DNA from: Lichtheimia corymbifera B2541
Taxonomy: Eukaryota; Mucoromycota; Mucoromycetes; Mucorales; Lichtheimiaceae
Assembly: GCA_000697475.1 (NCBI GenBank)
Contig: JNEU01001087.1
Coordinates: forward strand, 1 to 64,000
Direction: 5' to 3'
DNA length: 64,000 nucleotides
Shown: in pieces, positions 46,197-57,009 of the stretch
Layout: the number at the start of each line of letters is the position of its first letter
Numbering within the stretch: the stretch's first letter is position 1
Notes under the pieces: model-generated
What the model saw: the letters and a program-made list of their open reading frames with translations, nothing else
The model's database searches: none
What the model was told of the DNA's origin: nothing
Program-made: the position numbers and the translations under genes

Positions 46197-47028
46197 ACTT
46201 AAAACTTGAATGAAACTAAGGACTTTAAAGACGAGATCAGCGGGCTTTATATAAAGATCAGAATGAAGAAGAATACATAGTAAATGGATCATTGTTCGTC
46301 AATCATCAATTACCTCATTGTTCACCCAATAATGACTAGTAATATCCCTTCAAGAGACTGATTGTGCTTAGGAACGTAAAATATATGCATAAATATTAAG
46401 ATCCAAGCGGAACATGGGAATATACTACATAGTTACTGTACATAAAAGTTAGTTTTGCTCAATTACAGCAATTCACAAGAATTCATAAGGGAATGTTGTC
46501 CATGGCAACATGCTGCCCAGCTATTGAAAGTACAGTTCTTTGTTCATGCCAAGCGGTTCTTTGTCTCCTACCAGCAATGGTTCTCTCTGCTACTGCTACT
46601 ACTGCTGCTGCTATCATTCGTGTTAATTGTGAAATAAATATAATCCCTCCTCGGTGTATCATCAGCTTGGAGAAACAAAATCTGAACCACACAAGATAAG
46701 CGATCCGTTTTCAGTTCACGGGAGGCCCACATTCATAAGCAAAACGAAGTCTGTGGGAAGATCAACTTTTTTGCAGTGAATATTCAACATGCGTCATACA
46801 ATATTAAAGAGCCAGCGGTAGTAGTATAAAACAAATGAGGTGAATCGCGCTTAGGCTGCATAAGACCATCCTTGTGCAACTTGGCAGTGGGTTTAATCAT
46901 TTTGGGTTGGAACCTAAAATTATGCAGCACCCGTATTCAATATGCATAACACGGTAGCCGAGTGCCATTGACCCACCCCTCGAAGATCCCAACTTCATAT
47001 CCCAGAATGTATGGTAAAAGATAGAATT
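46197..47028. other. intergenic, nothing recognised
   Basis: This is spacer between the membrane protein start and the KAE1 stop. A CTGCTACTGCTACTACTGCTGCTGC trinucleotide-like run (about 46588-46613) is the only structured feature. There is no supported gene. Confidence 0.45.
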
Positions 47029-48338
47029 TTAATCCTCTCTCCATGACACATAAACTTCATCTGTACGGAAGCGTTGAGTACAGTTGCTCTTATCTAACGG
47101 TGTACAATATCCGGTGTGATGAGCCAACAATCCAGCGTGTGCAATCATGATGCCATTGTCAATGCAGAATCTACAAGACGTTGGGTGTTAGTATATGAGA
47201 TTGCCCTTTCAGCCATCCCTACACTTACCGTTCATCCATAGCACACACTTGACCACCACGATCTTTAGCCATCTGTTCCATCATTTCTTGCAAACGAATA
47301 TTACCTATGGAGCCAGATAAGATTATCATCTTCCAAGAATATGTCTGTATATAACCACTTACATCCTACACCACCGACAATCAAGACTTCCTGTGATTCC
47401 ACATGAGCCATGGCGCGTTCGGTAATTTCCACCAGCATAGCGAATAAGGTTTCTTGCAACGAAAAGCATAGATCTTCAGGAGTTACTTGTCCAGTTGGAA
47501 GTTTTTCCTTGGCAACCATTTCAATGTGGGATAAGATACCAGAAAATGACACATCCATGCCTTTGACCGTGTAAGGTAATGGTATATAGTTCTTTCCTCT
47601 AGTAATTCAGAGGAATAAGCACGGTGAATACTGTGAACTGATATTTCTTACCGCTTGGCATATTGTTCAATGTTGTATCCAGGACTTGGATCGTTGGATA
47701 AGTTGAGAATTCTTGCAAATCGATCAAGACAATTTCCAATAGCAATGTCCAATGTCTCGCCAAAAATGCGGTATCGATGCTGCGAATAAGCAATCACTTG
47801 TGTATTGCCACCACTGACGTATAAAATGACAGGATTCGAAGCACCCGTCACCTCGCGTCCCATTTCAATATCTAAACATGATCGAACGTCAAATTCATAA
47901 AGGTACTCAAGGTTTCCTAAGAACGACTTACGCCCTATGCAATGATTGACACCCACTAATGGTTTGTCCCAAAGTAGCGAGAGCGTACGAGCCACCACGG
48001 CAACCGATGTCAGCGGTGCTCCCATACCAGGTCCTGTTATTTCCTAGTTGTCAGCCAGCCATTAAGTCATGCCTTGTATCCTATTACTGACCCTTTGTAA
48101 AGCATATCACGTCAATGTCTTCGGGTTTGACTTGGGCCTGATCCATTGCTTTTTTCATGACAGCGAGAATACAATCACGGTGATGCTGTGCTGTGTCCCT
48201 TGGAAGGAAACCTTCGCCCGGTGGCGTGATATATGTGTCTCGAACGTTGGCTAAAATGTCGACTTTGGCCCCAATGTGGCGTATGATACCAACACCAAGC
48301 TTGTTGGCGGATCCTTCAAAACCGATTGCGATCGTCAT
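47029..48338 (-). CDS. KAE1: tRNA N6-threonylcarbamoyladenosine synthase subunit KAE1/OSGEP
   Basis: This is the catalytic subunit of the KEOPS complex, which places t6A37 on ANN-decoding tRNAs. The ASKHA-fold signatures are complete: [17 protein letters not shown] at the start, [14 protein letters not shown], the metal-binding HCIGHIEMGR (His split by an intron after GGGC), [13 protein letters not shown], the ASKHA segment [20 protein letters not shown], and [13 protein letters not shown]. The C-terminus reads [11 protein letters not shown], typical of cytosolic Kae1. There is no mitochondrial presequence, so this is the cytosolic/nuclear paralog rather than Qri7. Confidence 0.94.
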
Positions 48339-48937
48339 GGGAAGAGAAAAGGGTTGGATTAAGCTCCGCGGGGCGATGCAGCAAGCAACTATGCGCTTTT
48401 GAAAACAGATCACATGACTCGAGCAATGCACTCTCATCGTTTTTGGCGGCCCATCATTGTCCAATTGATCTCAAAACGTATGCACTGGAAATGCGATTCA
48501 TTTTAAATAATAGGGCATCTGGCCATCCTCTTTTATATCATCTTGTCATATACTTCAATACATCCTCTCTTCATATCATTAACTAGATGGCTTGGATACA
48601 ACAGTTTTTCCTTTAACGAATGGAATATAAAACAACCCTCATTTCCGAAACGCGTTCTCAATGTTCTGCCATCCCTTCTATCACATCATTGCTAAACTAC
48701 GTCTTTTGCCCACGTCCTCGTCAATATAGATATATGTATCACGTCGCTTAGAAAGCTGATAGTAGTATAGCTGTGAATCGTCTTTGCATAGAGTAGAGAA
48801 GCAATAATTGTTGTAATAACATCCAATCTCATGTCACGTGGAATACACTGCATTTCCCATCATCATCATTCAAAATATGCTATCGACAAATGCCAGGATC
48901 TATTCGCTTTTTTGATATTGATTGTGTCGTATCTAGG
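48339..48937. other. intergenic between KAE1 and NDUFB7
   Basis: No supported gene. It should contain the KAE1 promoter and the NDUFB7 3' end. Confidence 0.5.
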
Positions 48938-49274
48938 TTACTCGTCCTGTTGCTTTTCGAGTTCACGCATACGTCGCTTGTAACTATAGTCACGCGTAAG
49001 TTAAACGTCTCTATAAGCCAAACTTGTACTTACTCATCATATTGACACTTTTCATAGGCATGACGCTCGTTCTCGCACTTCCATGGAAGATAGAAAGTTT
49101 CGCCTCGGCACTTGTTGAGTGGGATGAGAAGATGGGCACAGTAATCCCGATATTCCAAAGGAATGCGAGACTTGTTCATATCTTGTTGGCTTGCCTTCAT
49201 TTCTATTGTAGATTAAAGTCAATGCGAAAGTTGTAGTGAATGGGGTCCGTTTGCGTTTCTCTACCTTGAGCCAT
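48938..49274 (-). CDS. NDUFB7: mitochondrial complex I subunit NDUFB7 (B18)
   Basis: This is an intermembrane-space subunit of NADH:ubiquinone oxidoreductase. A four-codon first exon (MAQ plus part) is followed by KASQQDMNKSRIPLEYRDYC, and a last exon ends KRRMRELEKQQDE. The twin CX9C motifs are intact: C-AHLLIPLNK-C and C-ENERHAYEK-C, the substrates of the Mia40 import pathway. Length is about 90 residues. Presence of this gene shows a complex I-containing respiratory chain, unlike Saccharomyces. Confidence 0.93.
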
Positions 49275-49425
49275 GGCGGTAAGAATCTGTGGGTTGGTTT
49301 GCTTTGTACCGCCAGAAATTGTTTTTGACCTCTCAGTCCCACTGCTGTAGAGATTCGGATGTGACGTCACATTGTCCCTGACTCCTTCAAGTCAACCCAC
49401 CTTTATATGTTCGACAGTCTTTTTT

Positions 49426-50517
49426 TTATTTACCAAATAAACATAGACGAGGTGGGAGATCATGCAAAGTCATAATCGACCGTGGCTTTGTGCTACCATC
49501 CATCAAGTCTTGATCGGATTGCATAGAAGGTGTATCTTCATATGAAAGTTTTCCTGCATCAATATTACCATTATGATTTGAGCCTGTGTCAATCGCATGA
49601 TGCAACATTAACTAACCTCTCTCAAGCAATAATGCGTTCCAACCAGCGTCAAGAGCTCCTGTACCACGCTCATCAGTATATCCAGGATCCCAAGTGCCGT
49701 ACGTGCAACCATCATCTGATACCTTTATAATCCGCATTAAGATCGTCGCCTACGTGCAATGCTTGATCAGGACGCGTTGGATTGTATGGATGCATTATTC
49801 GTAAAGCTTGATCAAATATCTCTTTTTTAGGTTTCTCATAGCCAGCACGGTAGCTGGGTAGCACAAAATCAAAATAAGGTCGAATCCCCAGATTATGCAA
49901 CACCTCTGCTGCATGAGTTTTACATATACAAGATGAGAAAATAGTTCGATTGTTTAAAGGTATATCATGTACATACATAATCGTTCATCTGAATTACTAA
50001 TGACACCCGTTGAGATACCTTGCTTTTTGAGATAAACAAGAGTATCGTGTACGTCAGGGAAGGTCGAATAACCACGATCGCTTGTGAAGCGCTCGTACAA
50101 GGAATTGAACAATAAATTGAACTTGGGGTCCAGCTCTGAGGTTGTTGAGATGATTACTTATTGACAAGCTATCCAACCATCTGCCTACCTTTCTTTGGAA
50201 CTCCAGCAGAAATAAATGTGTCGTATACCAGCTCTTCCCACCATTTACGAGGGTTCATGCCTTCTTGGAAACCATAGAATGGATGACGTATCATTTGATC
50301 CTTGTATGCTCGTCCGAATACTTTGGTTAACCTATCTCGACATACATGGATTCCCAGTTGTGATGCCTCGTGTATCTGTAATCCATCTTATAGCGATCTG
50401 ACTCGATGTAACTTTGGCATCAAGAACTCACATACTGCGCAGTGGTGCTACCTCTTGGTTTGAAGAGTGTGTTATACGCATCAAAGGTGACAAGTTTAAT
50501 TCTAGGAAACATCCGCA
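49426..50517 (-). CDS. HAD-superfamily hydrolase (HDHD3-like)
   Basis: This is a haloacid dehalogenase-like phosphatase of unknown substrate. Motif I is VTFDAYNTLF (the second Asp of the usual DxD is replaced by Tyr-Asn, as in HDHD3 relatives). Motif II is in ISTGVISNSDER, motif III is the Lys of GYEKPKKEIFD, and motif IV is LHVGDDLNADYKG. A C1 cap region lies between I and II (HPFYGFQEGMNPRKWWEE). The last two exons (ALDAGWNALLLERG and the Ser/Asp-rich tail) come from phase-1 introns. Start ATG is at 50517 (MRMFPRIKLV). Missing the second acidic residue of motif I suggests altered or no phosphatase activity. Confidence 0.85.
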
Positions 50518-50958
50518 TAAGACAAGGATAAGAAATTCGCCTATGAAATTACTTTATGGACCACTTTAATTTGTATCTAGTGGCAAACACAGGTTCTTCA
50601 TTTCAGCTACATCATGCCACTTTTTACCAGGAGAGGAAGGTGGAAAGAGAGTTCTTTGTTTGCGGTTTTTAATCCTCATCCGTGACACTAAACTTCATTT
50701 CCACGAGAATCCTGGAAGTTATTACAATATGAGTGGTATACAAAAAGTAATGGTACTGGTAAAGATGATGCAAGGTTTATTATAGCCACTGATGCTCCGG
50801 ATATAATAAAGTATACGTAAAAAGCTGACAATGATGAGGGTGTAGAGACAAAGTACGTGGATCATACTCTAAGGTCGTCCTACCATGAATCTTTTCACGC
50901 CCCTGTGGACGACACGATTAGAGCAGAATCTGAGTGGATGATATGGCGATTCCTACAT
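50518..50958. other. intergenic between HAD gene and CSN7
   Basis: This is spacer without supported genes. The minus-strand ORF at 50895-51146 is a shadow of CSN7 in another frame. Confidence 0.5.
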
Positions 50959-51948
50959 TTACCTCTTTTTGGCCCTTCCTGATGCGTCTTCTTCTCCATA
51001 GATAGCCATAGGTTGATGCCTTCCACGTACATTACTGTTTGCTGGATCGGAGGGGAAGGACGAAGCAACATCTTCCATGTTGTCTTTTCTCGCACGAATG
51101 GATCGACGTACTTGTTCAACTTGATTGTCATATTCTTCACGTTCATTCTGGTTGGTCTTCAAGGTTTCATTCGCATCCCGAATTTGATTATCAATGGATT
51201 CCAAGACGAGGCGTGTTTGAGTGGACCAATCTTCAAGTGCTTGCATGGTGCGATCCAGCTGTTCCGGCAAAACATCACGACCCATGGTGGTTTCAACTAT
51301 CAATTGCTGTGATCGCTGATCGAGCTTGCCGACAATGATGCCTTGATAGAATGTGTCGATGATCAAATCTTCAAGCTCACGGACATTGGGTATATCGAGA
51401 TATTCTTGTAGTAGCGTGTATTGAAGTGTCTATGTGATGATATATCTCAAAATGTCAATGATTGTGTTTATACCTCACTACTTTTCCATCCCATACCCTG
51501 TTCGTCTCAGAAAGTGATACAATGGATAAATGCTTCAACTTGGCTTTTTGTGTAGGATTCAACTGTGGAAGTTGCTGTTGTTGTGCTGCCGAGTAGAACG
51601 CATTTGTTACACATATGCATCGATATTATTAGGATGAGAGAAAAACGAGCTTACCTGTATAATCCTTATACGTCCCATAAAGGAATATCTTGAGCAAAGC
51701 ATAATAAGGTGCTACCTCGGGCAGTGTTGAAGCCTGCCAAGAAGGGAACAAATGAGATTCGTTATGTACTCGATTGAAAGCTTGTAGCATACCTCCATCA
51801 CATTCGGTGCCTGCGCTAACTCTGAAAAGACGTATACACCAGGTGCCGCCAACGCATCACTGATCAACTTTGCATTGGCTGATCCCTTGACCGATTTGGA
51901 CAAGAGTAGAAAAGGCTGAAGCTTATAACTAGTGGACAAGTCGCTCAT
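50959..51948 (-). CDS. CSN7: COP9 signalosome subunit 7 (PCI domain)
   Basis: This is a subunit of the CSN complex that removes NEDD8 from cullins. The order is: an N-terminal helical part ([20 protein letters not shown]), a PCI winged-helix ([15 protein letters not shown] spliced to [25 protein letters not shown], then [19 protein letters not shown]), and a coiled-coil C-terminal helix ([20 protein letters not shown]) as in CSN7. The start at ATG 51948 ([10 protein letters not shown]) is preferred over an in-frame Met at 51987. There are four short introns. Confidence 0.87.
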
Positions 51949-52496
51949 GTTGCAGGAAAGGGAAACGTTTTGAACCAAGAGAGACACGGTACGCGAGTTC
52001 GCCTCGGCTTGAATTTCCGACGCCTCATCTTTATGCTGTTAACCGCCCTTTGAAGCTGAACAATAAATATCAAAGGCATAAAATGCTTTAAACATATCAT
52101 TGTTATCCATTCATTTATTCATCAAATCCCGTTTTCGAGTCGATATGATCTTTTTTACATGTATCATCTCCAAAAGAAAGAGAGCACCAATTCATCAACG
52201 TGGTAGTATGTAAGGTAAATAGGGGTATCACTTGGGTCAATATTTCACTCTCATCACATGAATAAGTATTTGATGAACATGATATATTGGGTTGGGTAGC
52301 AAGGTAACAATGTACATCAAGTTGAATGATGAGTCTGCCGTTAACAACCAAAACAATAAAACGCTAGTTCTAGTGAATGATCGTTATGCAGCTCCAGTTT
52401 TTGGTACTGGGCATAGGATAATGGAAAATCGGGATCTAGAGACACTCAAGTCAGATGATGTAGCAGAGGTTTTGAAAAAAATGAAAATTCTTACCT
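51949..52496. other. spacer downstream of the Fanzor-like gene; candidate guide-RNA region
   Basis: This lies 3' of the Fanzor-like ORF (minus strand) and 5' of CSN7. In known TnpB and Fanzor loci the guide (omega) RNA overlaps the nuclease 3' end and runs past it, so this is where one would lie. I see no obvious conserved hairpin or terminal repeat. The plus-strand ORF at 52292-52534 starts with TTG and is not supported. Confidence 0.3.
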
Positions 52497-55400
52497 CTAT
52501 CTTTGGAAAGCCGTCGGCCGTCCATGTCCTTTGATCAATGAATACGCGATGGAGTACATGTTCTTCGAGGCATTGATATCCCGATTCCAAATGGTTTTGC
52601 AATTTTGATGTGTACAAAGCAAAACAGAATGCAATTTGTATAGATCTCCAATCTTAACGTTCTCCAGGGACTTGTGATGACATTTGGAGCAGATCTAATA
52701 AAGAAAATAGCGTAACAACATGAGAAAGCGATCGCTTAATGATAAATAATGATTGATACGTACCTTTGACGTGTTGAACTCGTCAACCGAAATAGTCACA
52801 CATCTACCGTCTAGTTCTGCTCTTCGAATACCGGCACGCAGCTTACTTGACAAGCCTGGTCTCGACCCCTTCCATCCTGTTGTCCTCCACTGCCCATCTC
52901 CAAGTGCTATCAAAGGTATTTTTGTTGATCCTTGATTGGGTAGCGGCCTCCACTTCTTCTTATTGTCACGGCTATAGGTATTACAATAACGATATAAGTA
53001 AAAGCAGTGTGATCACTCCAAAAAGACTTACCTTTTCTTAAGCACACGCTTGTTTTTCTTATCCTTCCTCTTTTGCTTCCTTCTGGCACGTCTGAGATGT
53101 GTATTGTTAGTAGCCGTTTCACACAATGTTAAAGGATACACCACTTTACCCTATTCTCTTGTGTCGGTTTTTCTTTTTACACCTCTTCTTGTTTTTTGGA
53201 CTTGTTGGGTACTTTTTTCCGCCATCCAGCAATGTGTTCACCATAACATCCAATGCTCGTTGTCTCCCTTGGTAGTTCAGGAAACGCAATGTGTTGAATC
53301 TTGAATCATAGCGTCGTAACAATTGCGGAAGGACCACACATAGTGCTGTTGTGTATGTGAACAATGTATCATAAGAAGCTGTTTTGTACGTCGGCAATCT
53401 TGATTCAATATCCTCGATCGATACACCATCCATCTTCTCCTTTTTGTACTCAAGAATTCTCCTATTTGACTTGTCGATCCCTGCATTGTCGTAGTACTCG
53501 TTTTTTGAGAAATGTCGCACTTGGTGAGTGCCTTGCCCCATCCCATCGGATGCTGTGAATACATCACGTTCCCCGGGGTCCACGCCCCAAAGCTTGAAAT
53601 GATCATTCAAATCTTCCTCGTCAAAATCGTCGGCCTCCAATTGAGGTAGTGCATCTGTAGACGACGACTTGGTAGCGAAGATGACACTCGCACTGACTCC
53701 ATCAGTCAAAAGCTGGTTGGTAAACACATGTCTCCTTTGTGCATCGCCATGACCCTTGATGGACTCAATCTTGAATATGGTACGAAATTGCAAAGCATGT
53801 AACTGATGTGGATTCAAATCTGGATGATCTCTTTCCTGAACAACGTATCGAGCAAGGCCTGCTTGTCGAAGAAATTGAACAAGGCCTTCCGAGCTGATTG
53901 TAATATGCTGCCTGATCATAGAGTAATGTGGAAGCAATGAGAAAGCCTTGATAGGTGTATTGTTCAAGATTGGTGGAGGGATAAAGCATTCATCTTTGTT
54001 CACAGTCGGCTGCATCTGATTGTTGACCTGCTGAAGATATTGACGTGATTTTTGCAAACGAGTTCTGACTTGGATTAGCTGCTCTCTGATCGCCTTTGAT
54101 GCTGCATCAGGCAATGGCATGGTGACATTTTTGTTGGTATCATTGGCAGCGTTGACAAATTGACGTGCTAATAGCGATCTTCGACGCTTGGTTAATTCCT
54201 TGAATTCAGCGTGAGAGTCGATTATCTCCTTGTAGACCCATGGTGCTGTCACTGTTGTGCGTGGCTCTAGTGCTTGATAATGCATCCTCTCATTGTGATG
54301 TTCAATGGATTGTAGAGCAAGGTGGTAAAATCGTAAGAAAGGCCACGGGTCGCGTGTGATTAATGCTGGCGTGATGCCGCTGCTTGGCAAAGGTGTCGCA
54401 TCGACAATGTCGGCCAATTTCATGTCCAGATTCGAGGTGCGTTCGACGTCCTTGGGCCACTTTGGATCATCATCGGTGATTCTAGCGAGCATATACCTTG
54501 CAATCTTGTTTCTTTGAGCACTCGTAAGATCCTATATCCAATAAATTGTAAGATAACCATACAAGTATATGATTGACACAAGGGTCATTACCGGAACGCG
54601 TATCTGCAAAGTGAATCGGAACCACGAGAGCGCCCGCGATGGAAATGCCTCGACAATTTGATTGATAAAGATGGTCTTCGATTGTTGTGCAAGATAGGCC
54701 ATCATTGGCGAAAAGCTGCTGTGTCTCAGTTGTTCACCGGGTACTTGAATGTTGCTAGCATAACGCTTCACTGCTTCGTACACTGATGTCAACTCTGCAA
54801 CTGGTATATCGTTTCCGGAGGCTGCTCTTCCAAGGACAAGCTGTTGACATGCGTAAAAGAACGCTGACGTGAAAAGTCGCGGTGGTGGTTCTTGATTATC
54901 TTCTTCAAGCCATTTTGTGATGAAAATGGTGGCAAATAACAAGGATGTCACTGCAACATGACGAATCAAATCCGTAACACGCTCAACTTGATTGACGAAT
55001 CGATCCGCTTCAGCTCCTTCTAGCCGTAACAGCTTTTTCAATCCTGTCTTCATCGAGGTACGCCTAAACTTGTCACCGAGCAAGTTCTTCAAGTAATCGT
55101 TTATGTTTTCTGCTCGTAAAGGGCAATTCGCAGAACTTGAACGTGAATGATGGTTCAAAGGATCGTAGATCCCTGCCTTGACGCAAGAGGGACAAGGAGG
55201 CGTATTGATAGGCTTGTCAAGCATTCTCCGTTTGTTACGAGCGTCCTTTTTGTCATCATCCGCTTTCCTCTTTAATGCTCTCTCTATGTAGGCAAAAGCA
55301 ATGAAATGAGTAAAAGCAACGAAACACATCCTTCTTATACTTACTGTTGAATGGACAAGCGGAACTTCTTGCATCAGCGTGACCTTGCTTCCCACATCTC

Positions 55401-57009
55401 TTGCAAACTATGTATATTACATTATCAGTTACATGTATACTATAATGCCCATATACTAGCTTATTCATACCTATTGCATTCTTTTTATTTTTTTCCTCCT
55501 CCTCTTTGCGTTGCAGTCGCTGTAGTTTGCTTTTCTTCTTGAAGAGAATAATGCCCTGTGTTGTCATCCCAGAGTACCGTCTTTCTCGGACACCTAGTAG
55601 CTCGAAGGCTCTGTTCACGTCACATCCGGATTGTCGTAATGCCTCTTCTGCCGCTTTTTGGCTGTAGCGACGGGTGTTCATTAAGATCTCGAGAGCATTG
55701 TCATACTCTATTAGCCACCATGCATTAGTAAATGAGACGCCAAACGATAATGTTATAAATACCTTGTTCACTTTGACTGAGATCCTCGATAGTCGTGCGA
55801 TAGTTGACCTCCACAGCTGTAGCTATTACAATTTCCATTAGAAAATGAGCCGCGATTATTCAAAGCCAAAGTACTTACGTAAGCTTTTTTCAAGTCGCGA
55901 TTGATGCTGCTCTGCATGATGATGGTCTTCTTGCCATTGTTGGGCTTGTTGTTGTTGTGATTGATGAGAGTCTCTTTGCCGTTGTTGGGGATTGCTGCAG
56001 CGCACGTGCTTGATTACGAGGGTACCGTATCCCCTACATAGATAATATGGTAAGCATCTCGTTATGAGTATCTCGACAGCACATACCGCTAAGTAATCTA
56101 ACGCATTTTCAATGTCTATATCCGGCGAGACTTCAGCCACGACCTCGATTGCTTCTAATGAATAGCCAGCATCAAGAATGGCCCGTCGCACTTCGTCGTT
56201 TACTGTTTTTGTGAGTCGATACGCATACGATGATTAGAGCAGGATATAACAAACAATTATGCACGATTACCTTGAGGCATTGGTATAGGATCCCAAGGCA
56301 GTTGGTATGTTGCTGTTTTCATGAGTCGATACGCACACAATGATTAGAGCAGGATACAACATACAACTATGCATTATTACCTTGAGGTGTTGGCCTTATG
56401 GGAGCCCAACGCATGTGGCTGGATGCTGTTTTCATGAGTCGATACGCACACGATGATTAGCGCAGGATATAACACACAACTATCCGTGATTACCTTGAGG
56501 TGTTGGCCTTATAGGAGCAGCACTACCTGCTGGTGATCGAGTAACATGTGTATCAGCTTCAGCTACATGAATACACAGCGTTGTTAATAGGAATCATATC
56601 CATCAAAACGGCTTCTACTTACCCTGCGGCTCTGAGGTAACCGAGGGAGTATCCGGCTGTGTCAAACCAATATCGATTGCCTGCGGCTCTGAGGTAACTG
56701 GGGGAGTATCCGGCTGCGTCAAACCCAATAAGAATGTTGTTACTGAGAACACACGAATGAGCACATACCTCGTGTGAAAGAAGGAATTCTAAGGCATGAT
56801 TCATATCTTTAAACTTATTCAAGGCGATACATGAGAGCTCCCGATCAAATCCCATTTGCACCAAGTAGTCAATTTCTTTTTTCCCTTTGTAAGGTTATAC
56901 AGAATGAGATCCCAGCTCGAATGTCAATGTTGCATGATCTACGTTGCTGTTGCTCCGACAAAACACGCCTTATGTCCCTTGATGACCTTGACTTCTTCTT
57001 GGGTGGCAT
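52497..57009 (-). CDS. UBA-zinc knuckle-Fanzor/TnpB-like RuvC nuclease
   Basis: This is a many-exon gene from ATG 57009 (MPPKKKSRSSRDIRRVLSEQ). UBA-like domains come first: DYLVQMGFDRELSCIALNKF; AILDAGYSLEAIEVVAEVSP (about 56180); and YDNALEILMNTRRYSQKAAE (about 55700). Two Cys/His knuckles follow (CKRCGKQGHADARSSACPFN and CPSCVKAGIYDPLNHHSRSS). The C-terminal half is an OrfB/Fanzor-type nuclease: RuvC-I Asp in LWGVDPGERDVFTASD (codon 53578-53580), RuvC-II Glu in SVDEFNTSK (52779-52781), zinc ribbon CSKC...CTHQNC, and RuvC-III Asp in WNRDINASKN (52578-52580). All three catalytic acids are present. The stop is TAG at 52497. The junctions from the third UBA to the nuclease are in frame; linkage of the first two UBA domains rests on splice reading and could instead be a separate gene. 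Confidence 0.78.
56201..56525 (-). repeat. three tandem exon-intron units of about 112 bp
   Basis: The unit containing GTTTTCATGAGTCGATACGC ... TTACCTTGAGGTGTTGGCC recurs from about 56201, 56311 and 56424. On the coding (minus) strand each unit is one micro-exon ending in a Pro-rich RPTPQ-like peptide, plus its intron with donor, branch region and acceptor. It is therefore a tandem duplication of whole splicing units inside the UBA-Fanzor gene linker. Confidence 0.82.
56623..56735 (-). repeat. 57-bp in-frame tandem duplication
   Basis: CCTGCGGCTCTGAGGTAAC recurs exactly 57 bp apart (56623 and 56680) with the following sequence also repeated. It encodes two 19-residue repeats, LTQPDTPPVTSEPQ and LTQPDTPSVTSEPQ with AIDIG between. 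The linker after the first UBA domain has therefore grown by unequal duplication. Confidence 0.8.

Noticed and set aside
52292..52534. 80-codon plus-strand ORF across the Fanzor 3' end
   Set aside because: It begins with TTG, runs antisense to the conserved RuvC-III exon and has no motif of its own.
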